From contig NC_080590.1 in the NCBI RefSeq assembly GCF_029962835.1, positions 56,790,001 to 56,854,000 on the forward strand: 64,000 nucleotides of DNA. The letters are read 5' to 3'. The stretch comes from Magnolia sinica. Lineage: Eukaryota; Streptophyta; Magnoliopsida; Magnoliales; Magnoliaceae. This document shows positions 1 through 11,375 of the stretch, piece after piece. The notes below the pieces were generated by a model. The model was given only the letters and a program-made list of their open reading frames with translations, searched no databases and was not told where the DNA came from. Every line of letters begins with the position of its first letter. The first letter of the stretch is position 1. The position numbers were made by a program, and so were the translations under genes.

Positions 1-1384
1 TGCATCTAATGATTGAGCAACAATGCAGACAACTAGCAAAATTTGGAGTATTTTACCATAACTCGCAAAAACATATCATGGTAATTCTTATGCAGACAAC
101 TAATATAGCTGAAAGACATTGAAAATGCTTCAGATTTAAAGAAACGATTTCCTCACATTTGAAGCACTTGAAGCGAGAAAAAAAAAACATTAAAATTAAC
201 AACTTGCTTGGGAGCAGGAAATAGCAATACCTGTAATATTACAATGATGACTTCCCAAAGTTTTAGTTATCGTCTATAAGCTTTGTAGTCACATGAGAAC
301 AAGTTTGACAAAATATAAGATAAACTTAGCTTGAGCTCTTTTTGGAATTGATGTAATTGTGGATACCATCAAACATTATTCATACTACTGACCTCTACCC
401 TGAAAGAAACAAGTCTAATGAAAGATGGATTCTTCATCATCATCTACATGGGCAGGGGATACAGAGTTGTTGAACCTGAACAGAACATAATAAAGTATAA
501 ATGAAAATCAGTAAAAGAACAGATGCATGCAATGCCAAGCATCTACACTGTAAGCAACTATGGCACTCCTTATCCAGTAAATAAAATAACAACATGAAAC
601 ATTCCTTGTTAAGCCATTTCATCAAACAGTTAGCATGCATGAAATATAGGAGGAATTTTTTATTTTTATTTTTTTCCTTACAAGAAGAAAAAGAAAAGGA
701 AAGAGGAACAATCCACCACAACCAAATCTACCCATACCCTACTCATCTTCGAGCCTGCTGAGATTCAACAGCAAATCACCATCACCACATCTTCATCTAG
801 CTGCCACAACTCTGCGGCACACAACTGCCGAGCCCATCAAAACCTCTGCTTCCACCCTCTCCATTTGGCATCACCATCACCATCACCACAACTCCACCGG
901 CTGCCATTACAGATCCATAAAAAACCCATCAAATCCTATAAAATAAAAAAGGAGAAGAAGAAAAAGCATACTGTCTATGTAGGATTAGGGCATCGAACTG
1001 GGTGCTCACTTGGCAACCATCCTCGTTGAAATCCTCATATCTGATCCACTCGTTGAACTCAGAGGGTTAGAGCTACTCACTAATGCTGTTTAGGACATGC
1101 AGAAAAATAGAGAGAGAGAGAGAGGTTGGGAAACAGAGAGGGGAATGGGGCCAAGAGACAGAGATCGAGAGAGGGCGAGGGAAAGGGATAGGCTGAGTGC
1201 GAGAGAGAGAGAGGGTGAGGGAGCGTGGGAGATGGAGAGAGGGCGGGGGAAAGGGAGAGGCTGAGTGCGAGAAAGAGAGAGGGTTTGGGTTTTGGGAGAT
1301 GCCCGCGTGGGATTTCTTTAGGAGAAAGGGCGCGCACGGGACGATTAGCGCGGACGGTTTGGGTTTTGGGGGTGACAGACGGCA

Positions 1385-1705
1385 CCTTCAGTGCTTACTT
1401 TTAGCACTCGTGGGGCCCACCGTAATGTATGTTAGTTATCCACTCCGTCCATTCATTTTAACAGATCATTTTAACAATTGATTCAAAAAAGGATGCATAT
1501 CGAAGCTGTAAACGTACCACATAACATATTAATGATAAATATTTATTTTTAATTATTTCTTATGGTGTGGTCCACTTAGACCTTCAATCTACCTAGTTTT
1601 TAGGCTCATCCACTGAAATTATATATAAGAATTGATGGGTGGCTTAGATAAAACACATACATTCCAACGGGCCTCATGGAGCCCTTTAAGCACCATCTAT
1701 CTCTA
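1385..1705. repeat. Foldback MITE inside CACTA-1
   Basis: The left arm contains GTGGGGCCCACCGTAATGTA and the right arm contains its diverged complement (GATAAAACACATACATTCC followed by GGGCCTCATGG). The outer ends carry AGTGCTTA and TTAAGCACC. The same element is at the same place in CACTA-2 (48,611-48,930), so it was present in their common ancestor. Confidence 0.7.
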
Positions 1706-1734
1706 ATAAGATCATGGTGGGGATGTGGTTTTAG

Positions 1735-1849
1735 CTACAGATTAAATAGGTTTTAGCTACGGATTAAATCTGTCACATATTAGCTACGGTTTATATCCGT
1801 AGCCAAAAGCTTTCAAAGTCCGTAGCCTTTACTCGATTTTTTGGTAGTG
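1735..1849. repeat. CACTA-1 terminal and subterminal repeats
   Basis: TAGCTACGGATTAAAT and the reversed form CCGTAGCC recur within about 110 bases before the GGTAGTG terminus. In En/Spm elements such arrays bind the element's own DNA-binding protein. The three bases after the end are TTT. Confidence 0.8.
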
Positions 1850-2298
1850 TTTCAAAAGAAAAGAGAGTCGCAAAAGGTTGAGAAGTGGGTTTTCTCAAAT
1901 AAGATTTTACCCAAGAAAAACCCCAAATCTCAACGAAATTTGAAAATAGATAAATTCAAGAGTCAAATAGAAGAAATCCAGACACAAATCTACAAGAAAA
2001 ATGAAAATGGAGTACTAACCTTGAAGATTTTGAAGAATGGGTTCGACTGGTCGTGCATCGGCTCGAAGGAGAGAGAAGAAGAAATGAAGAAGATGAACCA
2101 TTTTCCCAAATTATAAGATATTCACGCCATTCATGACTGGTCGTGGATGTACACGACCGGTCGTAGCATGACTGTCATGTAGATTCATGGTTGGTCGAGT
2201 ACCGGCCAGAAAAACTGATTTCCATCATTATATTCAAAATTTTGAAAATAAATCAAACAATTATATATACTATGATACAAATAGGCATAAATAATCAC
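1850..2298 (-). other. 3' non-coding part of Copia-1
   Basis: This lies downstream of the polymerase frame. It contains palindromic words of the CGACTGGTCG type (2,046-2,060, 2,136-2,165, 2,190-2,200) like those in the U3 of the 5' LTR, so it may hold a piece of diverged 3' LTR. No long alignment with 7,122-8,942 is evident by eye. It ends at the CACTA-1 terminus. Confidence 0.5.
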
Positions 2299-2830
2299 TT
2301 TAAAATGCACATGCCAAGATCAAATTTCATTTTGTTAAACCTGTTTTTGTCAAGTGGTTTAGTGAAAATGTCAACACGTTGATTTTTGGTAGGGATATAT
2401 TCCAAAGATATAACCTTTTCTTCTACTAATTCTCAACTATAATGAAATCTAATGTCAATGTGCTTAGTACGAAAATGCTGAATTAGATTTTTTGAAATAT
2501 TTATGGCACTAGAATTATCACAATATAATAACATAGAATCCTGTTTAATTCCATAGTCACTTAGCATACATTTCATCCAAACAAGCTGCGTACACGCATT
2601 ACCAGTTGCGATATATTCAACTTCAGCTGTTGAAAGTAATATAGAACTTTGTTTCTTGCTAAACCAAGAAACTAAACAATTTCCAATATAGAAGCAACCA
2701 CCACTGGTTGATTTTCTATAATCAAGATTACCAGCCCAGTCAGCATCTGAGTACCCAACTAATTGAACACTAGTCTCATGTGAATACCAGAGACCGAGAT
2801 TAACAGTACTTGCGACATATCGCATAATCC
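2299..2830 (-). pseudogene. Copia-1 RNase H domain
   Basis: RNase H degrades the RNA strand of the RNA-DNA hybrid during reverse transcription. The frame shows YSDADWAG, KSTSGGCFYIG, LSTAEVEYIA, YCDNSSAINISKN and TKHIDIR, the classic Copia series with its acidic residues present. A stop follows RFHYS at about 2,433. The same frame then resumes with VDIFTKPLDKNRFNKM and DLGMCIL and ends near 2,299, so the natural C-terminus is present behind one premature stop. Confidence 0.92.
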
Positions 2831-3800
2831 GCTTAACAGCAATTAAGTGCGACTCTTTAGGATCAGACTAATATCTAGCGCAAATACCAACACTTAGAGA
2901 GATATCAGGTCTACTAGCAGTTAAATACAGTAAACTACCAATCATACTACGATATAATTTCGAATCCACATTTTTACCTTTAGAATCTTTTGAGAGTTTC
3001 AAAGTTATACTCATACGAGTATCAAATTTCTTACCATTCTTAAATCCAAATCTCTTAATCAAATTCATAGTATATTTAGATTGAGAAATAAACATTCCAT
3101 CAGGTTTTTGCTTTACTTGCAACCCAAGGAAATAATTTAATTCCCCAACCATGCTCATTTCAAACTGAGATTTCATCAAATCTGCAAACTCAATAGTCAT
3201 GTCAGTACAGGTAGATCCATAAATGATATCATCAACATAAATTTGTACTATTAAAATGTGATCATCATGTTTTTTGATAAACAGAGTCTTATTAACACAT
3301 CCCATTTGAAAATTTTGGCTTAATAGAAACTTTGTTTGTTTCTCGTACCATGCCCTAGGAGCTTGTTTTAAACCGTAAAGTGCCTTTTTAAGGCGATACA
3401 CATGATTAGCATTTTTGGAGTCTTCAAAACCCATCGGTTGTTCAACATAGACTTACTCATGCAGATCGCCATTTAAAAAAGCACTTTTCACATCCATTTG
3501 GTAAATCTTAAACTTTCTAAAACATCCAATGGATATAAAAAGTCTAATTGATTCAAGACGTGCTACTGGTGCGAAGGTTTCATCAAAATCAATGCCTTCA
3601 ATTTGAGTGTAATCTTGTACCACTAGTCTAGCCTTATTTTTAATTATATTGCCAAGCTCATCAGACTTATTCTTGAAAATCCATTTGGTTCCAATGATGT
3701 GTTTATCTTTAGGTCTAAGTACGAGATACTAAACATCATTTCTCATAAATTGGTTAAGTTCTTCTTGCATCGCAACAATCCACTTTTCATCAGCAAGAGC
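2831..3800 (-). pseudogene. Copia-1 reverse transcriptase domain
   Basis: The frame holds YRLKKALYGLKQAPRAWY, the catalytic IYVDDIIYGST and FLGLQVKQKPDG, then SKLYRSMIGSLLYLTASRPDI. The N-terminal start of the domain (WIVAMQEELNQFMRN) lies near 3,730-3,800 in another frame, so at least one shift separates it from the catalytic part. The YVDD box itself is intact. A stop after GICARY (2,868) separates it from RNase H. Confidence 0.93.
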
Positions 3801-3949
3801 TTCTTTTACATTAGATGGTTCTATCTGGGATGTAAAACATATGAAGTTACATATATCCTCAAGTTGTCTATGGGTACAAACACCAGTGAGAGGGTTTCCA
3901 AGAATCTGTGTGGTTGGATGATCTTTAACAATCCTTAGTTCAGAATCAG

Positions 3950-4899
3950 TCTGATTAGATGAAGTATCGGATTTATCAATTACTAGTACTTCATCATTAT
4001 CTGAACTTGAGACCGGTGTATTTAAGTGATCATCAATGACTACATTGATAGACTCTTGAATCACAATGGTCCTTTTGTTCAGAACCCTATAAGCTCGACT
4101 GTTTAAAGAGTATCCTAAAAAGATCTCTTCATCACTCTTCGTATCAAACTTTCCCAGATATTCACGATCTCGTAAAATACAGCACTTGCTGCAAAAAACT
4201 CAAAAATATTTGACAGTAGGCTTTTTATCGAACCACAATTTGTAAGTCGTTTTATTATTACCTTTACTAGTGTAAACCCGGTTAATGATATAGCAAGCTG
4301 TATTAACTGCTTCAGCCCAAAGATTCTTAGAGAGCTTCATACTGTTCAACATGACATTAGCTATTTCATGAAGCACTCTATTTTTCCTTTCAACTATTCC
4401 ATTTTATTGTGGAGTTTTTGGCGCTGAGAATTCATGTAATATTCCCTGGTCGCTACAGAACTTCTCAAAACCGCTATTCTCAAATTCAGATCCATGATCA
4501 CTACGAATCTTACTGACTTGAGAACCTTTTTCAGTTTGAATCCTTTTAAGAACCTTTTTCACTTCTTCAAAGGTTTCTGATTTGTCCTTTAAGAAGACAA
4601 CCCATGTATATCTGGTAAAGTCATCTACTATTACTAAGATATATCTTTTTCCACCTCGACTTTCCATCCTGGTAAGTCCTACAAGATCCATATGGAGAAG
4701 CTCGAGTGGTATTGGAATTCACCTTTTTGTGTGAGTTCCTTATTTGTTTGCCAATCTGGCATTCACCACATATTTTATCTAACTTTTGTAGTTTGGGTAG
4801 ACCTCTTATAAGTTCTCGTTTGCTCAATCTATAAAGATTTTGGTAGTGTACATGTCCAAGACGTTTGTGCCACAAATCAGTCTTGTCTGTATGGACCAT
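3950..4899 (-). pseudogene. Copia-1 integrase with pre-integrase zinc finger
   Basis: The pre-integrase finger appears as LWHKRLGHVHYQNL followed by ICGECQIGKQ (H-H-C-C), at about 4,740-4,880. The catalytic core follows with MDLVGLTRMES, YILVIVDDFTRYTWVVFLK and IRSDHGSEFEN, which carry the acidic residues of the D-D-E triad. Beyond 4,400 the sequence continues as WAEAVNTACYIINR and DEEIFLGYS, normal for Copia integrases. A frameshift near 4,690 and several stops break it. Confidence 0.9.
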
Positions 4900-5185
4900 G
4901 TAACACGATTGATTAGATGAGCTGGATTCACTAATAATATAGCAGTTTTTAGACGTTCTACGTCCATTTAGTATACTGAACCCTTGTTGTTTAGAATCTC
5001 ACAGCTTTGATTAGAAAACCGAACACTATGGTTATTATCACAAATTTGTGATATGCTTAGAAGATTATGTTTCAGTCCTTCAACATACAAAACATTTTTA
5101 AACAAAGGAAGGTTATAGAGTTGAACTGTACCTTAGCCTATAATCTTGCAATTGCTTCCATCACTAAAAGTAACTGGCCCATTAG

Positions 5186-5563
5186 TCATATTTTAAGATC
5201 GGTGAATAAGGCCTTGTCGCCTGTCATATGCCTGAAGCATCCACTATCTATGTACCACTTTGAATGGCTTGTTGCTTTGAAAGTGGTGTGGGCAACCAAG
5301 CAGGCAACTTTAGGAACCCATTTCAGAACTGTTTTGGGTTTAGGAGTATAGTTGGTCCTCTTCTGACTGTTGTTATAAGAATGACCTACTGAGTTAGATT
5401 TTAAGAGCTCCTTGAGTAAATCCACTATCTTTTCAGCTAGTGGGTTTCTGTTCTTATTTTTGAAGTTGACAGAGCTGCCTCTAGGTTTTTGAAAAGCTTT
5501 TGTATTTTTAGAAAAACCTTGACTAGTATTTTTCCCTTTTGAGTTAGAGGACTCTCCTTTCAC
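5186..5563 (-). pseudogene. Copia-1 protease region
   Basis: The frame ends with WYIDSGCFRHMTGDKALFTD. DSG is the active-site triad of retroviral-type aspartic proteases, and its position before the pre-integrase finger fits Copia polyproteins. The upstream part is lysine- and asparagine-rich gag linker. The protease processes the gag-pol polyprotein. Confidence 0.85.
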
Positions 5564-5988
5564 AAATTTAGGAGAAGTTTACTTTTGTTTAGGAGGAACA
5601 TTTTTATCATAGCCCAACCCGGATCTGTCACCACATTTTCTAAATCCAGATAAAAGTTTTTCTAACTTTGGATCTCCTTAGGCATACCTCCATGTATCCT
5701 TTAAACTCAGAAGAGAAGATACTTCATTTTTAAGTTTCTCATTTTCAGATTTCAGATTTTCAATCAGGGAGGTTTTGAATTCTAAATCACATTTTGATTT
5801 TTCAAAACAATCTGAAATTTATTATTTTTCTAAAATAAGAGATTTAAAACATTATTTGAGTTTAAAAAACTTTTCTTTTTAAAGTTTAAGTTTGATAGCA
5901 ATTTTACAACTTTCCTTGTATAGAGCATTGTAAGCATCTTGAAGATCATCTTCATTTTCATAATCACTATTCTGATTTTCTTCGCTAG

Positions 5989-6230
5989 TTAAATCATCAT
6001 GATCTGAAAAGCGAATTTGGCTAGAGTCATAAGGGCTTTAACTTCATTGCCCGACTCGGTTTCAGAATCTTCTGATTCAGAAGAAGCTTCAAAATCAGAT
6101 GATTCATCCCAAGTAGCCAACATACCCTTCTTTTTGGGTTTATCCTTTTTAGGACACTTGTTTGCTAAATGCCCATATTCTTGGCAGTTGTACCATTGAC
6201 TATCTTTCAAAGACTTCCAAGTTTTAGATT
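5989..6230 (-). pseudogene. Copia-1 gag zinc knuckle, first Cys lost
   Basis: The nucleocapsid knuckle should read C-x2-C-x4-H-x4-C. Here it reads WYNCQEYGHLANKC, so the first cysteine is tryptophan while the other ligands remain. An acidic serine-rich stretch follows (DESSDFEASSESEDSE), as in SIRE-type gag proteins. Confidence 0.85.
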
Positions 6231-7037
6231 GGGTTTTAATCTTTTCTTATCATTTGATTTTTGAAAATCAACCCTCTTTTTACTCTTGAAAATCTTATAA
6301 AACTTTTTCGTTAAAAGAGTCATATCATCTTCAGAATTAGAGTTTTCTTTAGAAGATTTAAGAGTGATAGATTTACTTTTAGGAGCTTTAAAGTTTAACT
6401 CATAGGTTTGTAAAGAACTAATTAGTTCCTCTACCCTCATATTGTCCCTATCACGAAGTTCCTAGATCGCGGTTACCTTAGAGTTGAATCGTTCAGGAAG
6501 TAAGCGTAGTATCTTTGCACACACTTTACTTTCTGGGATTTTATCGCCAAGACCCCACATTGAGTTTACAATGTCATTTAATCTAGTGTAAAAGTTCATA
6601 AACATTTCATTTTCCTCTATATGAATTTCTTCAAATTTGTTTATGAGGAGTTGGACTTTAGATTTTTTGACAATTGTAGTACCCTCATGTGTCATTTCTA
6701 ATATATCCCGGGCTTGCTTTACAGTATCACAGGATATGATTCTTTTGAACTCATCCGGTGATAGTGCGCAAGTAATTGCATTTAGTGCTTTTGCATTGGC
6801 ACTACTCTTATTTTTTTGAAGGGTGGTCCATGAGAAATATTGTGTTACTCTCATTGATTTTGAACCATCAATACTAGTCACTTCAGTGGTAGATGGGTTC
6901 CATTCAGTCACTGTGGCTTGCCACACACTCTCATCCATTGATTTGAGGAAGATCCTCATCCTAGCTTTCCAATAGGCATAGTTGGAGCCATCAAAGGGTG
7001 GAGGCCTAGTGACTGATAGGCTATCAAAATTTGACAT
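6207..7037 (-). pseudogene. Copia-1 gag (capsid) frame
   Basis: The start MSNFDSLSVTRPPPFDG (7,037) is followed by YWKARMRIFLKS, then LSPDEFKRIISCDT and RLNDIVNSMWGLGDKI, the UBN2-type gag fold of plant Copia elements. It is open for 191 codons to 6,462, then resumes in another frame as MRVEELISSLQTYELNFKAP. The start lies 71 bases past the primer binding site, which supports this ATG. The homologous gag of Copia-2 is at 50,382. Confidence 0.9.
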
Positions 7038-7107
7038 CTTATATATAGCTTAGATCGTTAACTCAAGAATTAAATTCAAATAAAAAGCAATAAGAGCGAG
7101 CCATTAG

Positions 7108-7119
7108 GCTCTGATACCA
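7108..7119 (-). other. Copia-1 primer binding site
   Basis: The plus strand reads GCTCTGATACCA; the minus strand therefore reads TGGTATCAGAGC, complementary to the 3' end of initiator methionine tRNA. It lies two bases from the LTR, as in Copia-2 (50,308). Confidence 0.92.
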
Positions 7120-8208
7120 CTTAAAATGGCATAGCTATATGTCCTAGAGGGGAGGGGGGGTGAATAGGACGATGCCAAAATAAAATAAATACAGTGGAAT
7201 AGAAAAAGATAGATAGCCAAATAAACTAAATCAAATCATAATGTTGAAATAAAAACAACCTCACTAAACAAGTATTGAGAGGTTGATACGAATTCAGTTC
7301 TAAGGACAACCTTACACCACAAAAATCAAAGGTTTATGGCAGGACAACCTTATTTCTAGAACGTCTTTTGTATCAAAAACTCAAACCGGAGAGGAATAAA
7401 TAAATAGCAAGGAATTGAAATAAATTGCAAGAATTTAAAACAAAATTATTACAGCATTCCCACTGTGCTTGAAATGTGAATTTTACAACATTCACATCCA
7501 CATAAACATTCCACAAATCTGAATGAAAAGAGATATAAAACTTAAGCAAGCATTCAAACCATAAGATAAAGAGTTATAGTGGTTCGCCTGTGTGTACACC
7601 AACTGTTCAACAACAGCCACACAGCGCTACCCATCTCCTAATATCCTCACACAAGGGATATCAGCGTTCACTATCAAAGATAGGTTTTCCAGGTTCACCT
7701 AAAACCTTCATAATTGTATTTTTCTCTGTGGGCTTACACAATTAAAAAAACCCTCTTCTGAGTTTTCCTGGCTCTCCTCAGATAACCAATACAATGAGAT
7801 TTTTCTGGCAAATCCCAAAAGAAAAACCAAATGAAAGTAAATTACATAAACATAAAATACTTGACTTTCTCCTTCGTTATAGCAGCCCAGAAGAACCAAG
7901 TCGGAGTAGAGATTTGAATCTTAAAGTTCAATGTCCAATACTCTCTTTGTAATGGTTCTAAGTTCTAACAGATTTTAAATTAAACCAATTGGGCGTAGCT
8001 TTATTTGATTTTGATTTCAAGAAGACGGAATACAGCAATTTCACTTTTCAAATAAGATTGGAATACATGAACAAAATCAAATAAGGAAAGCTAAAGAAAT
8101 AGAATATTAAATATGCACACTTAGCTTAAAATGGAGCATAGACTTATCTCTCAGAAGGCCGAATTAAATTAGCTTCAATTTCATATTTTATTATGAGATT
8201 TTTGCTCT

Positions 8209-8216
8209 ATTTATAG
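8209..8216 (-). promoter_or_regulatory. TATA box of the Copia-1 LTR
   Basis: TATAAATA on the minus strand, about 15 bases downstream of the last palindromic word of the U3 array. Confidence 0.7.
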
Positions 8217-8225
8217 GTGAACAAA

Positions 8226-8625
8226 TCACATCTTCGACTGGTCTAAAGAACTCTACGACTGGTCGTAGAACCAACAGATATTTAAAAATTCGGGTGCGAT
8301 AAGATCTTGCGGTTTCATGACTGGTCGTAGGTGGTCTACGACTGGTCGTAAGTCCCCTTCGATTGGTCGTAGGTTTCACACGACTAGTCGAAGCTAGCCA
8401 ATCTTCAACGCTGTACATTGAGTCGTAGCTCAACGACAGGTCGAAGAAACAATTAACACTGTTCATACGACTAGTCGAGCAAACCCTAAGACTAGTCGAA
8501 GTCAAATAGAAAATATCTGAATTTTGCAACAACCTTACGACTGATCTAGGAAATTCTTAGATAGGTCGAAGCAGTGCTAGGACTAGTCGAACAAAGTCCA
8601 AGACTAGTCTTAGAACAGCCTAAAC
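8226..8625 (-). repeat. U3 palindrome array (CGACTGGTCG / CGACTAGTCG)
   Basis: About a dozen copies of a 10-16 base dyad lie at irregular spacing of 20-60 bases. The fullest form is CTACGACTGGTCGTAG; others are CGACTAGTCGAAG and GACTAGTCGAAC. The intervening bases are not repeated. The array ends directly before the TATA box. Confidence 0.85.
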
Positions 8626-8942
8626 TCACATATATAAAACATATGAATTATGTATCCAGAATGGCCTACTCTAAAGGTCAACCTAAGGTTAGTCATACCT
8701 CAATAGTGAAGTAAGAACATTGAAACTTAGAGACAAGAGACCTTTGAAAGTAGCAAGGCTTGAAGTCTTGATGGAGCTCAAACTTGAAAGCTTCTTGAGA
8801 TCTTGAGGTTGAACTTGAAAGCTTCTTGAGATTCTTGACTTGTGAACAGTACTTGTTAAACAAAGCTGACCTTGAGTAGAGCATTGTTTTTCACAGATGC
8901 AAGCTGCATAACAGTGTCTTTGGCACCACAAATTTGACAACA

Positions 8943-9399
8943 CAAAGGGCTATAAACTATAGCACTTATAAAATCCATGATTGCTAGGCTAGGTAGGTTG
9001 AGCTATAGGCTAGGCTAGGTAGGGTAGGCCATAGGTAATGATGGACTAGGGTGATGTCATCACCTAGGAAAATGTGTACATGCAATAGGTGGGTCCTACA
9101 ATCATGATCAACGATCCAAATATTGCATGGGCTGCAACTTTTGATCTACACGTCGGATTGACGCACGAGACACAACGTTGGAACCACGGCGATGATGCGG
9201 TCGAAAGGCATAGGTTTCAGGTCGAATCGTTTCGGGTTTATGGGGTGGAATTTAGGGATGATCGCAAATGCTACCCATGGGTCGTGGGTCACTGGAATTC
9301 GATTGGAAGGATCGCGGTACCTAACAGAATGGAATGGATACTAGGTTTTGGGTCTGACATTTGGTATAAAAAATAAACCAAATATATTGTTCAACAAAA
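8943..9399. other. Intergenic, short GGCTAGGTA repeats
   Basis: Bases 8,978-9,035 are a small array of GCTAGGCTAGGTAGG-like units. The open frame at 9,089-9,376 matches no family I know. Nothing else is recognisable. Confidence 0.4.
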
Positions 9400-9960
9400 C
9401 ATAACAAATAAAGATTTAAATCATTCACCATATTGCATAAGATGTATAGTAGTTCGACTACGTGCCTACTTCACTCCTAGCTGACCTACTATCTCCTAAA
9501 GTGTGCCGGATTTCACTATTCAGATAGTTTTAAATCAAGTTCACCATTAAACCTTCACAACCTATATAAGGTCTATGTTTTTCATCTGTCAATGGCCTAC
9601 ATAAGGTCTTACTAAGTCTTACACAAGAAGTTATGAAGTCCTACACAATGACAATAAAAACGTATTCTGTTGTAAGAGGCCTACACAAGGACTTGTCGAG
9701 TTTGGTAGTTCAAACTCTGAAGCCCAATCCCACACAAGGAATGGTTTTCGGACACTTTGCACTTAAAAATACTTTCTTGCCTAAAAGTATATGAGTCCCA
9801 TTAAGCACCTTGATGAAAATCTTCTCGAATCTTGAAGGCGCTTCAACTTCCTTGTACCGTAACCGTACGATGATCTGTTGTTGAACATATCGAGGTTTTT
9901 GGGTCAAGGGTTTGGTGCATCCTAACTTGATATTGTTGAGTCTTTATGACTAGTTAGGGA
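9400..9960 (-). repeat. Copia LTR fragment
   Basis: The phrase TAGTAGTTCGACTACGTGCC followed by GTGCCGGATTTCACTATT resembles 53,155-53,225 in the solo LTR at 52,838 (TAGTGGTTCGACTACTTGTC, then GTGTACCAGATTTCACTAAG). This marks the transcribed part of a related minus-strand LTR. Its ends are not visible. Confidence 0.55.
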
Positions 9961-10074
9961 TTCCCATTATTGAGCATTCAATGCAAGCTAGCATAAAGAT
10001 TTTTCCATAAGTGCGGTTCCTAAAGCATTAATGAATGTTGGAGTTCATTGTGATCATAAATTAGACACCTTCAA

Positions 10075-10122
10075 TCTCTCTCTCTCTCTATATATATATG
10101 TATATATATATATATATATATA
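10075..10122. repeat. (CT)n/(TA)n microsatellite
   Basis: A run of TCTCTCTC followed by about 34 bases of TA dinucleotides, directly beside the LTR end at 10,123. Confidence 0.95.
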
Positions 10123-10960
10123 TGTTCACTTGTCACCCCAAGTGCAAAGTTACGATGTAGTAATAATCTCGGTGAGACCGAGGTCGTACCCATAGGGACT
10201 TGCTTTATATGAATTTTGAAATAAAATATAACTCGAACTAGGATCTACTATTTAAAATATACATTTAAAGAGGTCAATGGTGAAATATCTATTAATGATA
10301 ATGGAAACTAGAGCGCCAATGATCCACTTGTAGTAATCTTATTGCCACTTTACTTGTTTCAATTGTTAACACGATTTGAATTGAAGTCCTATCTTATTAG
10401 TTGGATGATAGAGTGGTTAAAACATCATAGATACATCAAAACAGATTCTGAACTTTTCATAGGATTGGTTCTCTTATAAAGCATCAATGTAATGATCGCA
10501 GAAAATTCAAAGTATCTACCTTGCTTGGAGTCAATGATAGATCAAGGAATTTTATAGATAACACAATTGTAAAATAGGTAAGATAATATTAAAAGCTATC
10601 CTAAGCATCCACTGTGCTCAGAGTTGTAATGGATCAAAGTAAACTGGAAATACTTCTTCATTCAAACTAAATATGTAATCCAAATAACTTGAATCAAAGT
10701 AAAATAAGCATCAAAATAAACTACAAGCTTCACCTCTTCATTCTAGCTAAGAGATTAGCCAATCAAAGATATGATTGAACTAAAACTCTTAAGGAAAAAC
10801 ATAAAAACTAGCTAGAAAAGAAGGATTGAAGAGAATGAAGAACTCCTTGAAGTACCACAACTCCTTGTTCTACTCCTACCCTAGTTTAGGTATTCTATAT
10901 TGTTGTTCTTAGTGAGAATGTGTGAATACTCAAATAGTGGTCCCCGCATCCATCACCACC
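10123..10960 (-). repeat. LTR fragment related to the solo LTR at 57,993
   Basis: Its inner end on the minus strand reads GACCTCGGTCTCACCGAGAT, ATTATTACTACATC, then CACTTGGGGTGACAAGTGAACA. This matches the 3' end of the LTR at 57,993-59,347 (GACCTCGGTCTCACTGAGAT ... CACTTGGGGTTGTGAACA). The left boundary TG at 10,123 is clear; the right boundary is only a guess. Confidence 0.65.
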
Positions 10961-11201
10961 CAATTTCCATCAGATCCTGTTAAGAAACACCCACAATAAA
11001 ATATTTCCCAGTGATTGTTCTGAAGCTGGTTTTGCATGAATCTGCAATGACTTAGGATATAACATGTGTCGCTATCCACTAGGGCCCACTTTCTATGATA
11101 ATTGGATTACTTGGGCTTTCCATATATATTTAGGTTACCACCATATAGAAAACAAACTCTTTCCATTAAACTTTTAGCAAAGCATTTGTGTTGGATTTCA
11201 G

Positions 11202-11375
11202 ATGCAGGCCTTGGCGAAGGTGATGGCAGTGATTGTCGATTCATTGGGCCATGCATCGATCAATATGATTGCAGCCAGGAATGTGCAACCAATGGCTATG
11301 ATCCTCACAATGCTCTGTGTGCCTAACCCTGACAAACTTAGTTGTTGTTGCATTGTACGTGCATGGAAACTATAA
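11202..11375 (+). pseudogene. Defensin-like cysteine-rich peptide exon, frameshifted
   Basis: An acceptor (TTGGATTTCAG, ending at 11,201) is followed by a frame with cysteines spaced C-x5-C-x5-C-x3-C-x10-C and a GYDPHNALC stretch. This is like plant DEFL/LCR peptides, which are secreted and stabilised by disulfides. The frame stops at 11,324. The expected C-terminal part, including three consecutive cysteine codons (11,343-11,351), continues in another frame to a stop at 11,373. The shift falls in a TGTGTG run, so slippage is likely. No signal-peptide exon was found within 300 bases upstream, so the gene is probably both truncated and frameshifted. Family assignment rests on cysteine spacing only. 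Confidence 0.6.

Larger units (their letters stand above)
1..1849. mobile_element. CACTA-1: right end of an En/Spm-type element
   Basis: The right terminus reads GGTAGTG at 1,843-1,849, the complement of CACTACC. Inside it are copies of TAGCTACGGATT and its complement (about 1,735-1,830), the palindromic subterminal repeats expected for transposase binding. The last 500 bases align by eye with the right end of CACTA-2 (48,520-49,051), so both belong to one family. The left end lies outside the window. No transposase is visible. Bases 1-1,080 are AT-rich with no exon I recognise. On the minus strand a CT-rich leader lies near 1,100-1,280, in the same place as the leader in CACTA-2. The element sits in the 3' part of the Copia element that follows. 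Confidence 0.85.
1850..8942 (-). mobile_element. Copia-1: decayed SIRE-like Ty1/Copia retrotransposon
   Basis: Reading the minus strand from 8,942 to 1,850 gives: 5' LTR (7,122-8,942), primer binding site (7,108-7,119), gag, zinc knuckle, protease, integrase, reverse transcriptase and RNase H. This is the Copia order. Every reading frame is broken by stops or shifts, so the element is dead. CACTA-1 cuts off its 3' end at 1,849. The LTR phrase CCTAGAGGGG...GTGAATAGG and the gag opening MSNFDSLSVTRPPPFDG are typical of plant SIRE/Maximus elements. A matching 3' LTR is not intact in the window. Confidence 0.9.
7122..8942 (-). repeat. Copia-1 5' LTR (about 1.82 kb)
   Basis: On the minus strand it begins TGTTGTCAAATTTGTGG at 8,942 and ends beside the primer binding site. 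It contains a TATA box (8,209-8,216), an array of palindromic words upstream of it (8,226-8,625), and the phrase CCTAGAGGGG...GTGAATAGG near the end (7,140-7,165 on the plus strand). The base at the inner end appears mutated from CA. Confidence 0.85.

Noticed and set aside
1080..1481. Ser/Leu-rich and Arg/Glu-rich frames
   Set aside because: Products of the GA/CT-rich leader of CACTA-1, low complexity on both strands.
8226..8625. CRISPR-like array
   Set aside because: Units are short palindromes with irregular spacing within a plant LTR; no constant repeat length and no cas genes.
9089..9376. 95-codon plus-strand frame
   Set aside because: No recognisable domain, no splice or promoter context, and surrounded by LTR fragments.
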